Assembly: GCA_009377445.1 (NCBI GenBank)
Contig: WHUA01000003.1
Location: 124,001 to 188,000 of the forward strand
Direction of reading: 5' to 3'
Source of the DNA: Alphaproteobacteria bacterium
GTDB taxonomy: Bacteria; Pseudomonadota; Alphaproteobacteria; UBA8366
Length of the DNA: 64,000 nt
Part shown: positions 8,273 through 16,890 of the stretch, in pieces
Layout: each line of letters starts with the position of its first letter
Position numbering within the stretch: the stretch's first letter is position 1
Program-made: the position numbers and the translations under genes
The notes under the pieces: model-generated
The model's input: only the letters and a program-made list of their open reading frames with translations
The model's database searches: none
Told to the model about the DNA's origin: nothing

Positions 8273-9214
8273 TTGGCCGTCACGGTGGTGCCGCTGGCGG
8301 CACTGTGGGGCACGATGGCCATCTCGGTCGAATATGGCCATTGGACCGCGCTGCTGCTGGCCGTGCCGGCGGCCGGGCTGCTGGTGCGGCTGTTCATGAT
8401 ACAGCACGACTGCGGGCACTATTCCTTCTTCCGGTCGCGTTGGGCGAACGATCTGGCCGGCCGCCTCATCGGCGCATTTACACTGACGCCGCATAAATAC
8501 TGGCGCGACGCGCACTCCATCCATCACGCGACATCGGGCAACCTCGACGCGCGAGGGATCGGCGATGTGACGCTGCTGACGGTTCGGGAGTATGCCGCCC
8601 TGCCGTTGCGGCGGCGCCTGGCATACCGGATTTATCGTAATCCGATCGTCCTTTTCGGCATCGCCCCCACCTATGTGTTCGTCTTCAAGTTCAGGCTGCC
8701 GCTGGACATGCTGCGCAAGCGCTGGCAGCTGCTGCCCGATATATTGTTGAGCAATCTGTTGACCGGCCTGATCGTCACGGCAGTGGGTCTGGGCGTGGGC
8801 TTCGGCAATTTCATCATGGTGCAGGCGCCGATAACCCTGCTTGCCGCCACGATCGGGGTGTGGCTGTTTTACGTGCAGCATCAGTTCGAGGACACGCACT
8901 GGGCTCATGCGGGCGCCTGGGATTTCCACAAGGCCGCCCTCGAAGGCAGCTCCTATTTTCATCTGCCCGGCGTGATGCGCTGGTTCACGGCGAACATCGG
9001 CGCGCATCATGTGCACCATCTTTGCAGCCGGATTCCCAACTACCGCCTGGCGGAATGCCTCGACCGCTACCCGGAGCTGCGCGAGATGAACCGTCTGACG
9101 CTGTGGCAAAGCCTCAAATGCGTGCCGCTGTCGTTATGGGATGAAGAGCAGCGCCGCCTCGTCAGCTTTCGAACGATGAAGCGGCGAAACCGGGCGAGCG
9201 AGGGCCGGGCTTAG
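8273..9214 (+). CDS. Membrane fatty acid desaturase
   Basis: Integral-membrane di-iron desaturase/hydroxylase family enzyme. The three histidine boxes are present: HDCGH (residues 45-49), HSIHH (81-85) and HHVHH (about 245-249). Hydrophobic segments occur near 5-45, 155-190 and 195-215. The nearest standard start is TTG 8273, but the frame stays open to 8153 and encodes a typical family N-terminus (HAWAERLKAFARPSTLRGLF) without any ATG, GTG or TTG. An ATG at 8193 in another frame would join it after a one-base change, so the true N-terminus is probably longer and either starts at a rare codon or is frameshifted. The lipid substrate is unknown. Confidence 0.88.
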   Translation: MAVTVVPLAALWGTMAISVEYGHWTALLLAVPAAGLLVRLFMIQHDCGHYSFFRSRWANDLAGRLIGAFTLTPHKYWRDAHSIHHATSGNLDARGIGDVTLLTVREYAALPLRRRLAYRIYRNPIVLFGIAPTYVFVFKFRLPLDMLRKRWQLLPDILLSNLLTGLIVTAVGLGVGFGNFIMVQAPITLLAATIGVWLFYVQHQFEDTHWAHAGAWDFHKAALEGSSYFHLPGVMRWFTANIGAHHVHHLCSRIPNYRLAECLDRYPELREMNRLTLWQSLKCVPLSLWDEEQRRLVSFRTMKRRNRASEGRA

Positions 9215-9241
9215 TCTCGAGGCGCGCCCTTCAACGCGCGC

Positions 9242-9469
9242 TCATTGCCGCGGCGAACGGGCGATCGTCTTGATCCGCCCGCGCGACATGCCCGATTTCT
9301 CCGCGATGTCGCGGTCTTGCGCCTCGATGAACGCGCGGGCCGGCGCGTCGCCGTCAAATCCGCCCAGTTCGGCGGACGGTACCTTGCGGTTCGAGCTCAG
9401 CGTGCCGTCTTCATAGATCACGTTGAACAGCACGGGTCCCTTCTCGGCTGAACGTTTCTTGCGCGCCAT
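9242..9469 (-). CDS. Small basic conserved protein next to cold-shock gene
   Basis: 75 residues beginning MARKKRSAEKGPVLFNVIY and containing SSNRKVPSAELGGFDGD and ARAFIEAQDRDIAEKSG. A similar small protein often neighbours cold-shock genes in alphaproteobacteria (recalled, not searched). ATG 9469 is preferred because GGAGACA sits upstream; a longer start at 9511 would overlap the cold-shock region. Function unknown; cytoplasmic. The cold-shock gene lies 78 bases upstream on the same strand. Confidence 0.7.
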   Translation of the reverse strand: MARKKRSAEKGPVLFNVIYEDGTLSSNRKVPSAELGGFDGDAPARAFIEAQDRDIAEKSGMSRGRIKTIARSPRQ

Positions 9470-9547
9470 GGCATTGTCTCCAAAGATGGAATGCGAATGG
9501 GGCACCAGCAAGCTGGTGCCCCATGGTCGATACGGAGCCTGGACGGT

Positions 9548-9757
9548 TCAGACGGCCTTGAGATTCTCCGCCGACGTCTTGCCGCGCTTCGGATCGCGCT
9601 GCACGTCGAAAGAAACCTTCTGACCCTCGGCGAGGTTGCCGAGGCCGGCGCGCTCAACGGCGGAAATGTGGACGAATACGTCCGGGCCGCCGCCCTCCGG
9701 TTGAATGAAACCAAACCCCTTGGCGCTGTTGAACCATTTTACCGTGCCTGTCGGCAT
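9548..9757 (-). CDS. Cold-shock domain protein (CspA family)
   Basis: 69-residue single cold-shock domain that binds single-stranded RNA and DNA. Both RNA-binding motifs are intact: KGFGFI (RNP1) and VFVHIS (RNP2). The N-terminus [19 protein letters not shown] is typical. ATG 9757 is chosen because GGAG sits at normal distance and it gives the usual length; the frame extends upstream without family likeness. About 260 bases lie between it and the next gene upstream, room for the long leader usual in cold-inducible csp genes, though no cold-box is claimed. Confidence 0.95.
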   Translation of the reverse strand: MPTGTVKWFNSAKGFGFIQPEGGGPDVFVHISAVERAGLGNLAEGQKVSFDVQRDPKRGKTSAENLKAV

Positions 9758-10016
9758 CGCTGTTACTCCGGTAGTGCGAGGTGGCGCCGGATCGACGATA
9801 CGGCGCATCATATACCCAGGAATAGCGGCGATCCTAACTACCCGAAGGCACAACAGGCCGGCGGTCCCAAGGGAGAATGACCGCTAATACATAGGGTCGT
9901 GAAACGCAATAACAAGGGCAATAAATGCGGGAATGAGGGCAGAAACGACGCTTCGCGCGCCTTCGGACCCAACGCCTTGGCGGCGGGCGGCCCGCGTCGA
10001 AGCGGCGCCATGCCGA

Positions 10017-10709
10017 TCAACCGAGACCGAAACGCCCCTTCGCCACGGCGCCCGCGAGGCTGTCGCGGACCGGCATGTAGCCGTGGCTGATCGCCCAGAT
10101 TGCCGCCTGCGTGCGATTGCTGGCCTTGATCTTCCGCAGCACGCTCTTCATGTGCACCTTTATGGTCGCCTCGCTGATGCTCAGGCGCTTGGCGATCAGC
10201 TTGTTGGACTCGCCCCGCAGGAGGCATTGCAAGGTCTCGATCTCGCGGTCCGAAAGACCGCAGGAATTGTCCGCCGCCGCGCGCAACTGTCCACGGTCCG
10301 GGACGCCGTGAACCAGCAGGCCCGCCAGATAGGTTGGAAATACCTTCTCCCCCAGGGCGACAAGCTGCAGCGATCTCAGAAGCGCATCCGGGGATATGTC
10401 CTTGGTGAGAAATCCGCTGGCGCCCGCCGCGAGGCACCCGGCCAGCGCCGCCATGCAGATCTCGTCGCTGAGGATGACGGCCGCTGTGTCGGGGAAGACT
10501 TCGTCCAAACGCTGCAATGCCTCCAGCACGATCTTTGGATCGGCCGGCGCTTCAACCAAGGCAATGTCGGGATCGGGATCGGCGCCGCGGCTCAACAACG
10601 AGACATCGGCAACTTCGCCGACTATCTTGAACTGCGCCCCCTCGAGTAAGCTTTTGAGGCCCGCACGAGACAGCGAGGGCCCGACCAACAGCATCGTCGA
10701 GGCACCCAT
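10017..10709 (-). CDS. LuxR/NarL-type regulator with atypical receiver
   Basis: 230 residues: an N-terminal receiver-like domain (about 1-125) and a C-terminal LuxR helix-turn-helix (about 155-215; LSDREIETLQCLLRGESNK then AKRLSISEATIKVHMKSVL). The HTH is complete. The receiver lacks the usual acidic pair (LLVGPS in its place), and the phospho-acceptor position reads IALVEAP with Glu instead of Asp; Ser in ILSD and Lys in LTKD remain. Phosphorylation-independent action is therefore likely (inference). Its end, LVALGEKVFPTYL, resembles that of the receiver gene at 56297 (LVLMGEKVMPTNF). No histidine kinase is adjacent. Confidence 0.85.
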   Translation of the reverse strand: MGASTMLLVGPSLSRAGLKSLLEGAQFKIVGEVADVSLLSRGADPDPDIALVEAPADPKIVLEALQRLDEVFPDTAAVILSDEICMAALAGCLAAGASGFLTKDISPDALLRSLQLVALGEKVFPTYLAGLLVHGVPDRGQLRAAADNSCGLSDREIETLQCLLRGESNKLIAKRLSISEATIKVHMKSVLRKIKASNRTQAAIWAISHGYMPVRDSLAGAVAKGRFGLG

Positions 10710-10892
10710 GGTGGCCCTTTCCCATCCGGGCCGTCGAGACGACTTCCCCTACCAACAGCATATGGAGATGCGGCAAACTTAAACAAGGCGAATATCCGCC
10801 GGTTTCCGCGCCAGCGATGCGCATATGCTACAAATTCGCGTGACATGTGGCCGGCCACGGCCGATTTGCCGAAACAAGGGAGATACGAGGAC

Positions 10893-11692
10893 ATGGCGGG
10901 ACGCGTTCAGGACAAGGTGGCGTTGGTTACGGGCGCCGGATCGGTCGGTCCGGGCTGGGGCAACGGCAAGGCGTCGGCCGTGCTGATGGCGCGCGAGGGC
11001 GCCAGGATCTTTGCCGTCGACATCAATCCCGATGCCGCCGAGGAGACGCGCCGCATCATCGGCGAGGAAGGCGGCGCCTGTCGGTCGCACGTCGCCGACG
11101 TGACCACAGCCGGCGCGGTCGAGGCGATGGTGGACGCCTGCATGGGCGCCTTCGGCCGCATCGACATCCTGCACAACAACGTGGGCGGCTCGGCCCCCGG
11201 CGGCCCGGTGGAAATGCCCGAAGAGGTCTGGGACCGCCAGATAAGCCACAACCTGAAGCACGTCTATCTCGTGACCCGGCAGGTGTTGCCGATCATGGAG
11301 AAGCAGGGCAAAGGCACGATCGTCAACATGTCCTCGGTCGCCGCGCTCAGCTATACCGGCGCGCACCACATTGCTTATGACGCGACCAAGGCAGCCATCA
11401 TCCGCTTCAGCCAGGCGGTCGCCATGCAGTACGCGGCCAAGGGCATCCGCTGCAACACCGTGATTCCCGGCCAGATGCACAGCCGCTGGTGGAAGCGCGG
11501 CTGGCCGGCGACCGCGCCGGCGGCGATGTCGAGCGCATCATCCGCGAGCGCAACCAGCGCGTCCCCATGGGCCATATGGGCGACGGCTGGGACGTCGCCT
11601 ATGCGGTGCTGTATCTCGCATCGGACGAAGCGAAGTACGTGACAGGGACGGAGATACTGGTCGACGGCGGACTGACGCTGAAGAGCAACTGA
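10893..11692 (+). pseudogene. Short-chain dehydrogenase/reductase, frameshifted
   Basis: NAD(P)-binding SDR oxidoreductase split over two frames. The first part (from ATG 10893, RBS GAGG) carries the cofactor glycine motif VTGAGSVGPGWGNG, the HNNVGG segment, catalytic Ser in NMSSVAA and YDATK in place of the usual YxxxK. Around 11475-11490 the frame breaks: the first part runs on as low-complexity sequence, while a frame from about 11489 supplies the normal C-terminus (EARLAGDRAGGD...VTGTEILVDGGLT). One missing base would repair it. It may be a pseudogene, a recent mutation or a sequencing error. It precedes the alpha/beta hydrolase by 37 bases. Confidence 0.85.
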
Positions 11693-11729
11693 AATCAAAC
11701 CGGTCGGCAATTCGAACGGGAGGCATCGC

Positions 11730-12632
11730 ATGGCAGGACCCGGCAAGTTGAGCAACGTCAGGACCGATGTCCTGGAAATCGCCTATGAAGATGCAGGGCC
11801 GCCCGATGCGCTTCCCGCCATCCTCCTGCACGGATTTCCCTACGACCCAAGGTGCTACGACGCGGTCGCACCGCTGGTCAACGCCGCGGGGTTCCGGACG
11901 ATCGTGCCCTATCTGCGAGGCTACGGCCCGACCCGATTCCTGTCGGCCGAGACGCCGCGCTCGGGCCAGCAGGGCGCGCTGGCGCATGACCTGCTGCAGC
12001 TCATGGATGCGCTGGAGATCCCGAAGGCGGTAGTCGCCGGGTACGATTGGGGCGGCCGCGCCGCCTGCATCGTGTCGGCGCTGTGGCCCGAGCGCGTGCA
12101 GGGCCTCGCGACCGGCTGCGGCTACAACCTTCAGAACATCCCCGCCTCCATCAAGCCGGCGCATCCCGCCTCCGAGCATCGGCACTGGTACCAGTATTAC
12201 TTCCACACCGAGCGCGGCCGCGCGGGGCTGACGGCCAACCGGGGCGAGCTTTCCCGGCTGCTCTGGCAGCTCTGGTCGCCCAACTGGGACTTCGACGACG
12301 CGACTTTCGAAGCCTCGGCGATATCCTTCGACAATCCCGATTTCGTGGACGTGGTCATCCAATCCTACCGGCATCGCTACGGCTATGCCGCGGGCGACCC
12401 CGCCTACGGCGAGATCGAGAAAATGCTCGAAGCGCAGCCTGCGATCGCGGTCCCGACGATCTCGCTGCACGGCGATGCCGACGGCGTCTCGCCGGTGGAT
12501 TCGTCGGAGGGCCACAAGAAGCACTTCACCGGCGCTTACGAGCGCCGGGTCGTTCCGCGCGCCGGCCACAACGTGCCGCAGGAGTCGCCCAAGCATTTCG
12601 CCGAGGCGGTCATCGAGCTGTGCCGCCGGTAA
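11730..12632 (+). CDS. Alpha/beta hydrolase, epoxide hydrolase-like
   Basis: 300-residue soluble alpha/beta hydrolase. HGFP (34-37) is the oxyanion region; the nucleophile elbow AGYDWGGRA places Asp106 as nucleophile, as in epoxide hydrolases and haloalkane/haloacetate dehalogenases; RAGHNVPQE gives the catalytic His280; Asp in LHGDADGV is the likely third member. A cap rich in Trp/Tyr (HRHWYQYYF, LWQLWSPNWDF) would shape the substrate pocket. Its place after an SDR and before CoA-linked genes suggests small-molecule catabolism. RBS GGGAGG precedes the ATG. Substrate unknown. Confidence 0.88.
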   Translation: MAGPGKLSNVRTDVLEIAYEDAGPPDALPAILLHGFPYDPRCYDAVAPLVNAAGFRTIVPYLRGYGPTRFLSAETPRSGQQGALAHDLLQLMDALEIPKAVVAGYDWGGRAACIVSALWPERVQGLATGCGYNLQNIPASIKPAHPASEHRHWYQYYFHTERGRAGLTANRGELSRLLWQLWSPNWDFDDATFEASAISFDNPDFVDVVIQSYRHRYGYAAGDPAYGEIEKMLEAQPAIAVPTISLHGDADGVSPVDSSEGHKKHFTGAYERRVVPRAGHNVPQESPKHFAEAVIELCRR

Positions 12633-12653
12633 GCGGCCGGAACGGCCGTGTTG

Positions 12654-12665
12654 CGGGTTAACCCG
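12654..12665. promoter_or_regulatory. 12-base perfect palindrome between genes
   Basis: cgggttaacccg lies 22 bases past the hydrolase stop and about 85 bases before the next gene. It is a perfect palindrome next to other GC-rich symmetrical sequence (cggccggaacggccg at 12634-12648). It could be an operator or part of a terminator; nothing distinguishes these. Confidence 0.3.
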
Positions 12666-12748
12666 GCCGCCCGGCTGGACAGCGCGGCACCGGGCGCGAT
12701 ACATCCTATGTTGAGAGAAAAGAGCACCGAACCACGGGATAAAGCCGA

Positions 12749-13540
12749 ATGACCGACCAGATCCTATTCGAGACCAAGGACCACATCGCGACCATCACCT
12801 TGAACCGGCCCGAGGCGCTGAACGCCTTCACCGAAGAGATGATCGGCGCCTGGGTCGAGGCGCTGCAGGAATGCCGCGACAACGACGACATCCATGTGGT
12901 GGTGCTGACCGGGGCCGGCCGCGCCTTCTGCGCCGGCGGCGACGTCAAGGCGATGAAGACGAGCCCGGAGCGCACCAACCCCTACCTGTCCAAGAGCCGC
13001 CTCTGGGATAATGTCCAGCGCATCCCGAAGACGCTCGCCGAGCTCGACAAGCCGATCATCGCCGCCGTCAACGGCGCGGCCACGGGCGCGGGCATGGACA
13101 TGGCCAGCATGTGCGACATCCGCGTCTGCGCGGAAAGCGCCAAGTTCGCCGAAAGCTACGTCCGCATGGGCCTGGTGCCCGGCGCGGGCGGCTGCTGGTT
13201 CCTGCCCCGCCTCGTCGGCATGCCGAAGGCGCTCGAGCTGCTGTTCACGGCCGACTTCGTCGAGGCCAAGGAAGCGCTGGAGATCGGGCTGGTCAACCAC
13301 GTCTATCCCGACGACAAGCTGATGGAGGAGACCTACAAGCTCGCCACCAAGATCGCGCGCCGCGCGCCGATCTCGGTCCGCCTCATCAAGCGGGCGACCT
13401 ACCAGGGCCAGAAGGTCGACATCGTAACCCACCTCGACCAGATCTCGTCGCACATGACGGTCGCCCGGTCGAGCGAGGACCACATGGAGGCGGTCAACGC
13501 CTTCCTCGAGAAACGCCACCCCGTCTTCAAGGGACGGTAA
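12749..13540 (+). CDS. Enoyl-CoA hydratase/isomerase family protein, non-canonical active site
   Basis: 263-residue crotonase-fold protein. CoA and oxyanion elements are clear (GAGRAFCAGGDVKAMK, then AAVNGAATGAG). The two glutamates of classical enoyl-CoA hydratase (rat Glu144 and Glu164) are not conserved: the first position reads GAGMDMA (Asp), the second KFAESYVRMG (Tyr). The paralogue at 19683 has the same pair, so the two probably share a chemistry different from simple hydration. A strong terminator follows at 13553. Substrate unknown. Confidence 0.9.
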   Translation: MTDQILFETKDHIATITLNRPEALNAFTEEMIGAWVEALQECRDNDDIHVVVLTGAGRAFCAGGDVKAMKTSPERTNPYLSKSRLWDNVQRIPKTLAELDKPIIAAVNGAATGAGMDMASMCDIRVCAESAKFAESYVRMGLVPGAGGCWFLPRLVGMPKALELLFTADFVEAKEALEIGLVNHVYPDDKLMEETYKLATKIARRAPISVRLIKRATYQGQKVDIVTHLDQISSHMTVARSSEDHMEAVNAFLEKRHPVFKGR

Positions 13541-13552
13541 TTCCACAACCGG

Positions 13553-13580
13553 CCCGCCCCACCCCAGGGGCGGGTTCTTT
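13553..13580 (+). terminator. Rho-independent terminator
   Basis: cccgcccc (13553-13560) and ggggcggg (13567-13574) form an 8-base GC stem with a 6-base loop, followed by ttcttt. It lies 13 bases past the enoyl-CoA hydratase-like stop and 20 bases before the next ATG, so it separates or attenuates transcription into the oxidase pair. Confidence 0.7.
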
Positions 13581-13600
13581 CAAGCAGCAGCGAGGCGAGC

Positions 13601-14701
13601 ATGGCGTCCAACGCATCGAACGAATTCGCCACCATCAGCGAGATCATCCGGGCCGCGCGCATGAACCTGACGCAGGGCGCGTGGGACTACATGGCGGGCG
13701 CGTCGGAGTCGGAAACGACGATGAAGCGCAACCGCCGGGCGCTCGACCGGCTGGCGCTCAAGCCGCGTGCCATGCGCGACGTCCGCACCATCGACACCTC
13801 GGCGACCGTCCTGGGGATGAAGCTCCGCATGCCGGTGCTGCTGGCGCCGATCGGATCGCTGGAGACCTTCTGCCCGTCGGAAGGCGCCTCGGCGTCGGCC
13901 CGCGCGGCGGAGGAGTTCGGCGTCTGCCACATGCTGAGCTCGCGCTGCAGCCCGGGCCTGGAAGAGGTCGCGGCCGCGGCCGACAACTACAAGATCTTCC
14001 AGCTCTACGTCCGCGGCGATGCCGAATTCGAGGACGACCACGCCCGCCGCGCCGTCAAGGCCGGCTACAACGCCTTCGCCGTCACGGTCGATACCGCCGT
14101 CTACAGCCGGCGCGAGCGCGATTACGCCAACCGCTTCGTCAAGAAATGGCGCGTCGACGTCTCCGACAACGAGCAGAGCTGGCAGGCCTGCTACACCTGG
14201 GACAACGTCAAGCGCTTCAAGGACACGCACGACATCCCGCTGATCATGAAGGGCATCGCCACCGCCGAGGATGCGGCGCTCTGCGTCGAGCACGGCGTCG
14301 ACGGCATCTACGTCTCGAACCACGGCGGGCGGCAGCTCGACCACGGGCGCGGCTCGATGGACGTGCTGCCCGAGGTGGTCGAGGTGGCCAAGGGCAAGGC
14401 AACCATCATCGTCGACGGCGGCTGCCTCCGCGGCACCGATATCATCAAGGCGCGGGCGCTCGGCGCCGACCTCGTCGGCATCGGCCGGCTGCAATGCTGC
14501 GCCCTCGCGGCCGGCGGCAAGGGCGGCCTGCTGCGGGCGCTGGAGATCCTGGAGGACGAGCTTCGGATCGGCATGGGCCTCTGCGGCGCGACGAGCTGGG
14601 ACGACATCGACCCGTCCTGCGTCCTGCCGTCCGCCGCCGTCGAGTATCCGTCCGTGTTCAGCGCGCACCATCTGCTGGCGCTCGACCCGAACAAGTATTG
14701 A
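13601..14701 (+). CDS. FMN-dependent alpha-hydroxy acid oxidase/dehydrogenase 1
   Basis: 366-residue TIM-barrel flavoenzyme of the glycolate oxidase/lactate dehydrogenase/mandelate dehydrogenase family; oxidises an (S)-2-hydroxy acid to the 2-oxo acid. Family signs: N-terminal AWDYMAGASESETT, IFQLYVRGD, VTVDTAVYSRRERD, and the active-site SNHGGRQLDHGRG near residues 239-251 with catalytic His and substrate Arg, then VDGGCLRGTDIIKA and VGIGRL for the FMN phosphate. No membrane anchor is obvious. It is followed 17 bases later by a clear paralogue, so the two are co-transcribed and may act on related substrates or together. Confidence 0.93.
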   Translation: MASNASNEFATISEIIRAARMNLTQGAWDYMAGASESETTMKRNRRALDRLALKPRAMRDVRTIDTSATVLGMKLRMPVLLAPIGSLETFCPSEGASASARAAEEFGVCHMLSSRCSPGLEEVAAAADNYKIFQLYVRGDAEFEDDHARRAVKAGYNAFAVTVDTAVYSRRERDYANRFVKKWRVDVSDNEQSWQACYTWDNVKRFKDTHDIPLIMKGIATAEDAALCVEHGVDGIYVSNHGGRQLDHGRGSMDVLPEVVEVAKGKATIIVDGGCLRGTDIIKARALGADLVGIGRLQCCALAAGGKGGLLRALEILEDELRIGMGLCGATSWDDIDPSCVLPSAAVEYPSVFSAHHLLALDPNKY

Positions 14702-14718
14702 GAAGGGGCACCCGAGAA

Positions 14719-15834
14719 ATGACCATCGAACCGGCCCGGCAATTCGCGACGATCCACGAGGTCGTCAAGGCGGCGCGCAACAACCTGCATCAGGGCGTGT
14801 GGGACTATGTCGTCGGCGGCACGGACACGGAGACGACGCTCCGCCGCAATCGCATGGCGCTCGATTCCATCGCCTTCCGGCCGCGCGTGATGCGCGACGT
14901 GTCGAAGCGCACAGCGAAGGCGCGCTTCCTCGGACGCGACCTCCGCATGCCGGTCGTGCTCGCCCCGATCGGCTCGCTGGAATCGGTGCATGAAGACGGC
15001 GCGGCGGTGTCGGCCAAGGCGTCCGAGATCTTCAACGTCATGCACATGGTCAGCTCGCGCTGCGAGCCGGGTCTCGAAGCGACCGCCAAAGCGGCGGACA
15101 ACCACCGCATCTTCCAGCTCTACGTCCGCGGCGACCAGAAATGGCAGGACGATCACGTCAAGCGCGCGATCGACAACGGCTACCTCGCCTTCGCCGTGAC
15201 GATCGACCTCGACCTCTACACCCGGCGCGAGCGCGACCACGCCAACCGCTATTTCCACAAGACGCGGCAACAGGCTGTCGACGACCCCGAAGGCGTTGCG
15301 CGCACAAAGGCGTTCCAGGCGGCCTACGACTGGGACAACGTGAAGCACTTCAAGGACAAGTTCGACCTGCCCTTCATCCTGAAGGGCATTGGCTCGGTCG
15401 AGGACGCGGTCATCGCCGTCGACCACGGCGTCGACGTCATCTATGTCTCGAACCACGGCGGGCGGGCTCTCGACACCGGGCGCGGTTCGCTCGACGTGCT
15501 GCCCGAGATCGTGGCCGCGGTCGACGGCCGGGCGAAGATCATCTACGACGGCAGCATCACCCGCGGCTCCGACATCGTGAAGGCGATGATCCTCGGCGCG
15601 GATGCGGTCGGCGTCGGCCGGCTGCAATGCATGGGAATGGCCGCCGCCGGTGTGCCCGGCGTGTTGCGCGTGCTCGAGCTGCTGGAAGAGGAGATCCACA
15701 TCTCCTTCGGCCTGATGGGCGTCAACAACTGGGGCGAGCTGGATAAGTCCTTTATCTGCAAGGCCGAGCCGGTGACCGAGCCGCATGTCTTCAGCCAGCA
15801 CCCGATGATCGCCTTCGAGCCGCATATCTACTGA
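14719..15834 (+). CDS. FMN-dependent alpha-hydroxy acid oxidase/dehydrogenase 2
   Basis: 371-residue paralogue of the preceding gene. It keeps the family layout: VWDYVVGGTDTETT, IFQLYVRGD, VTIDLDLYTRRERD, SNHGGRALDTGRG with catalytic His and Arg, YDGSITRGSDIVKA and VGVGRL. It differs by a short insertion after RRERD (residues about 180-200, KTRQQAVDDPEGVARTKAFQ). The start is ATG 14719 after a purine-rich site; the frame is open far upstream but that part is antiframe noise inside the first oxidase. Substrate unknown; tandem duplication with divergence is the simplest history. Confidence 0.93.
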   Translation: MTIEPARQFATIHEVVKAARNNLHQGVWDYVVGGTDTETTLRRNRMALDSIAFRPRVMRDVSKRTAKARFLGRDLRMPVVLAPIGSLESVHEDGAAVSAKASEIFNVMHMVSSRCEPGLEATAKAADNHRIFQLYVRGDQKWQDDHVKRAIDNGYLAFAVTIDLDLYTRRERDHANRYFHKTRQQAVDDPEGVARTKAFQAAYDWDNVKHFKDKFDLPFILKGIGSVEDAVIAVDHGVDVIYVSNHGGRALDTGRGSLDVLPEIVAAVDGRAKIIYDGSITRGSDIVKAMILGADAVGVGRLQCMGMAAAGVPGVLRVLELLEEEIHISFGLMGVNNWGELDKSFICKAEPVTEPHVFSQHPMIAFEPHIY

Positions 15835-15840
15835 GGCGTG

Positions 15841-16668
15841 ATGTCAGACAAGCAACCGCCGACGCCGCTTCCGGCATCGACCGTCCTGCTGCTGCGCGAC
15901 GGCGCGGAGGGGCTCGAGGTGTTCATGGTCCGGCGCACCACGAAGATGGACTTCGCGGCCGGCGCGCTCGTCTTCCCCGGCGGCAAGGTCGAGCCTTCGG
16001 ACGGCGTGCCGATGCTGCGCGAGCGTTGCGGCGACGTGTCGGGCGTCGACGACTTCCAGCTTTCGCTCCGCGTTGCCGCGGTGCGCGAGACCTTCGAGGA
16101 ATGCGGCGTCCTGCTCGCCCGGCCGCACGGCAAGCGCGAGATCGTGCCGGTCGACCGCGTGCGCGCGCTGGAAGCGAAGTACCGCGATGCGCTGATGCGG
16201 GACGAGATCGGCATCGACACGATGATCGAGGCGGAGAGCCTCGATCTCGCCTGCGACCTGCTGGTCTATTACGCGCACTGGATCACGCCGGTGATTCGGC
16301 CGAAGCGCTTCGACACGCATTTCTTCCTGGCGCCCGCGCCGGCCGGCCAAGCGGCGCTGCACGACGGCGAGGAATCCCTCGATTCGCTCTGGACCTATCC
16401 CCAGGCGGCAATTGACGCCTTCGTGTCCGGCGGCTACCAGGTGATGTTTCCGACCTACTGCAACCTGAAGAAGCTCGACCGCAGCCGGACGGTGACGGAG
16501 GCGCTCGACCGCGCCCGCGGCGAGCCGGTCGTCACCGTGCTGGGCCAGCACCGCAAGATGCCGGACGGCACCCGCCACGTCCTCATCCCGAGGGCCGCCG
16601 GCTACGGCGTCACCGAAGTCCCCGACCGCAACGAGCCCAGCGGCAAGCGCATCGTCGAGGAGATTTAA
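15841..16668 (+). CDS. Nudix hydrolase family protein
   Basis: 275 residues. The Nudix box is present in an extended form: PGGKVEPSDG near residue 46-55, then after an insertion RVAAVRETFEECGVLL (78-92), giving REtxEExG. The insertion between the two halves and the long C-terminal part resemble the NUDT19/RPP-like group that includes CoA-derivative diphosphatases. Action on CoA or acyl-CoA would fit the neighbourhood but is inference. It starts seven bases after the oxidase stop (GTG ATG; ATG 15841 preferred) and ends before a palindromic repeat. Confidence 0.85.
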   Translation: MSDKQPPTPLPASTVLLLRDGAEGLEVFMVRRTTKMDFAAGALVFPGGKVEPSDGVPMLRERCGDVSGVDDFQLSLRVAAVRETFEECGVLLARPHGKREIVPVDRVRALEAKYRDALMRDEIGIDTMIEAESLDLACDLLVYYAHWITPVIRPKRFDTHFFLAPAPAGQAALHDGEESLDSLWTYPQAAIDAFVSGGYQVMFPTYCNLKKLDRSRTVTEALDRARGEPVVTVLGQHRKMPDGTRHVLIPRAAGYGVTEVPDRNEPSGKRIVEEI

Positions 16669-16693
16669 GGGATGCTTGCGTCCTGGGCCGTGC

Positions 16694-16793
16694 GAGATTC
16701 GCCGGTCAAGCCGGCGAATGACGCTCTAAGTTGGGACTAATAGCGCGCTCTCTCTTAGTCCGTCACAACCCGGCTCGACCGGGTTGTCCATGG
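16694..16793. repeat. Paired-palindrome intergenic repeat, copy 1
   Basis: Left element attcgccgg-tcaag-ccggcgaat (16697-16719) followed by gacg; right element cgtcac with acaacccgg-ctcga-ccgggttgt (16765-16787) and ccatgg. Same plan as the elements at 28715 and 47079: two palindromes in opposite orientation, left ending AATGACG, right opening CGTCAC, outer flank CCATGG or CCACGG. Sits between the Nudix and cupin genes. Confidence 0.8.
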
Positions 16794-16890
16794 CATGCGC
16801 TGAGGGTGGCAGATAGGCGTCCAATGGGGCTGACGCCCCGCCCTTCCCTCGCTAAGCTGTCCTGAACCGCCAGCAAGCGAGCACACCGCC

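Noticed and set aside
13111..14718. Upstream extension of the second alpha-hydroxy acid oxidase
   Set aside because: It is an out-of-frame reading of the enoyl-CoA hydratase-like and first oxidase genes; low-complexity arginine-rich sequence.
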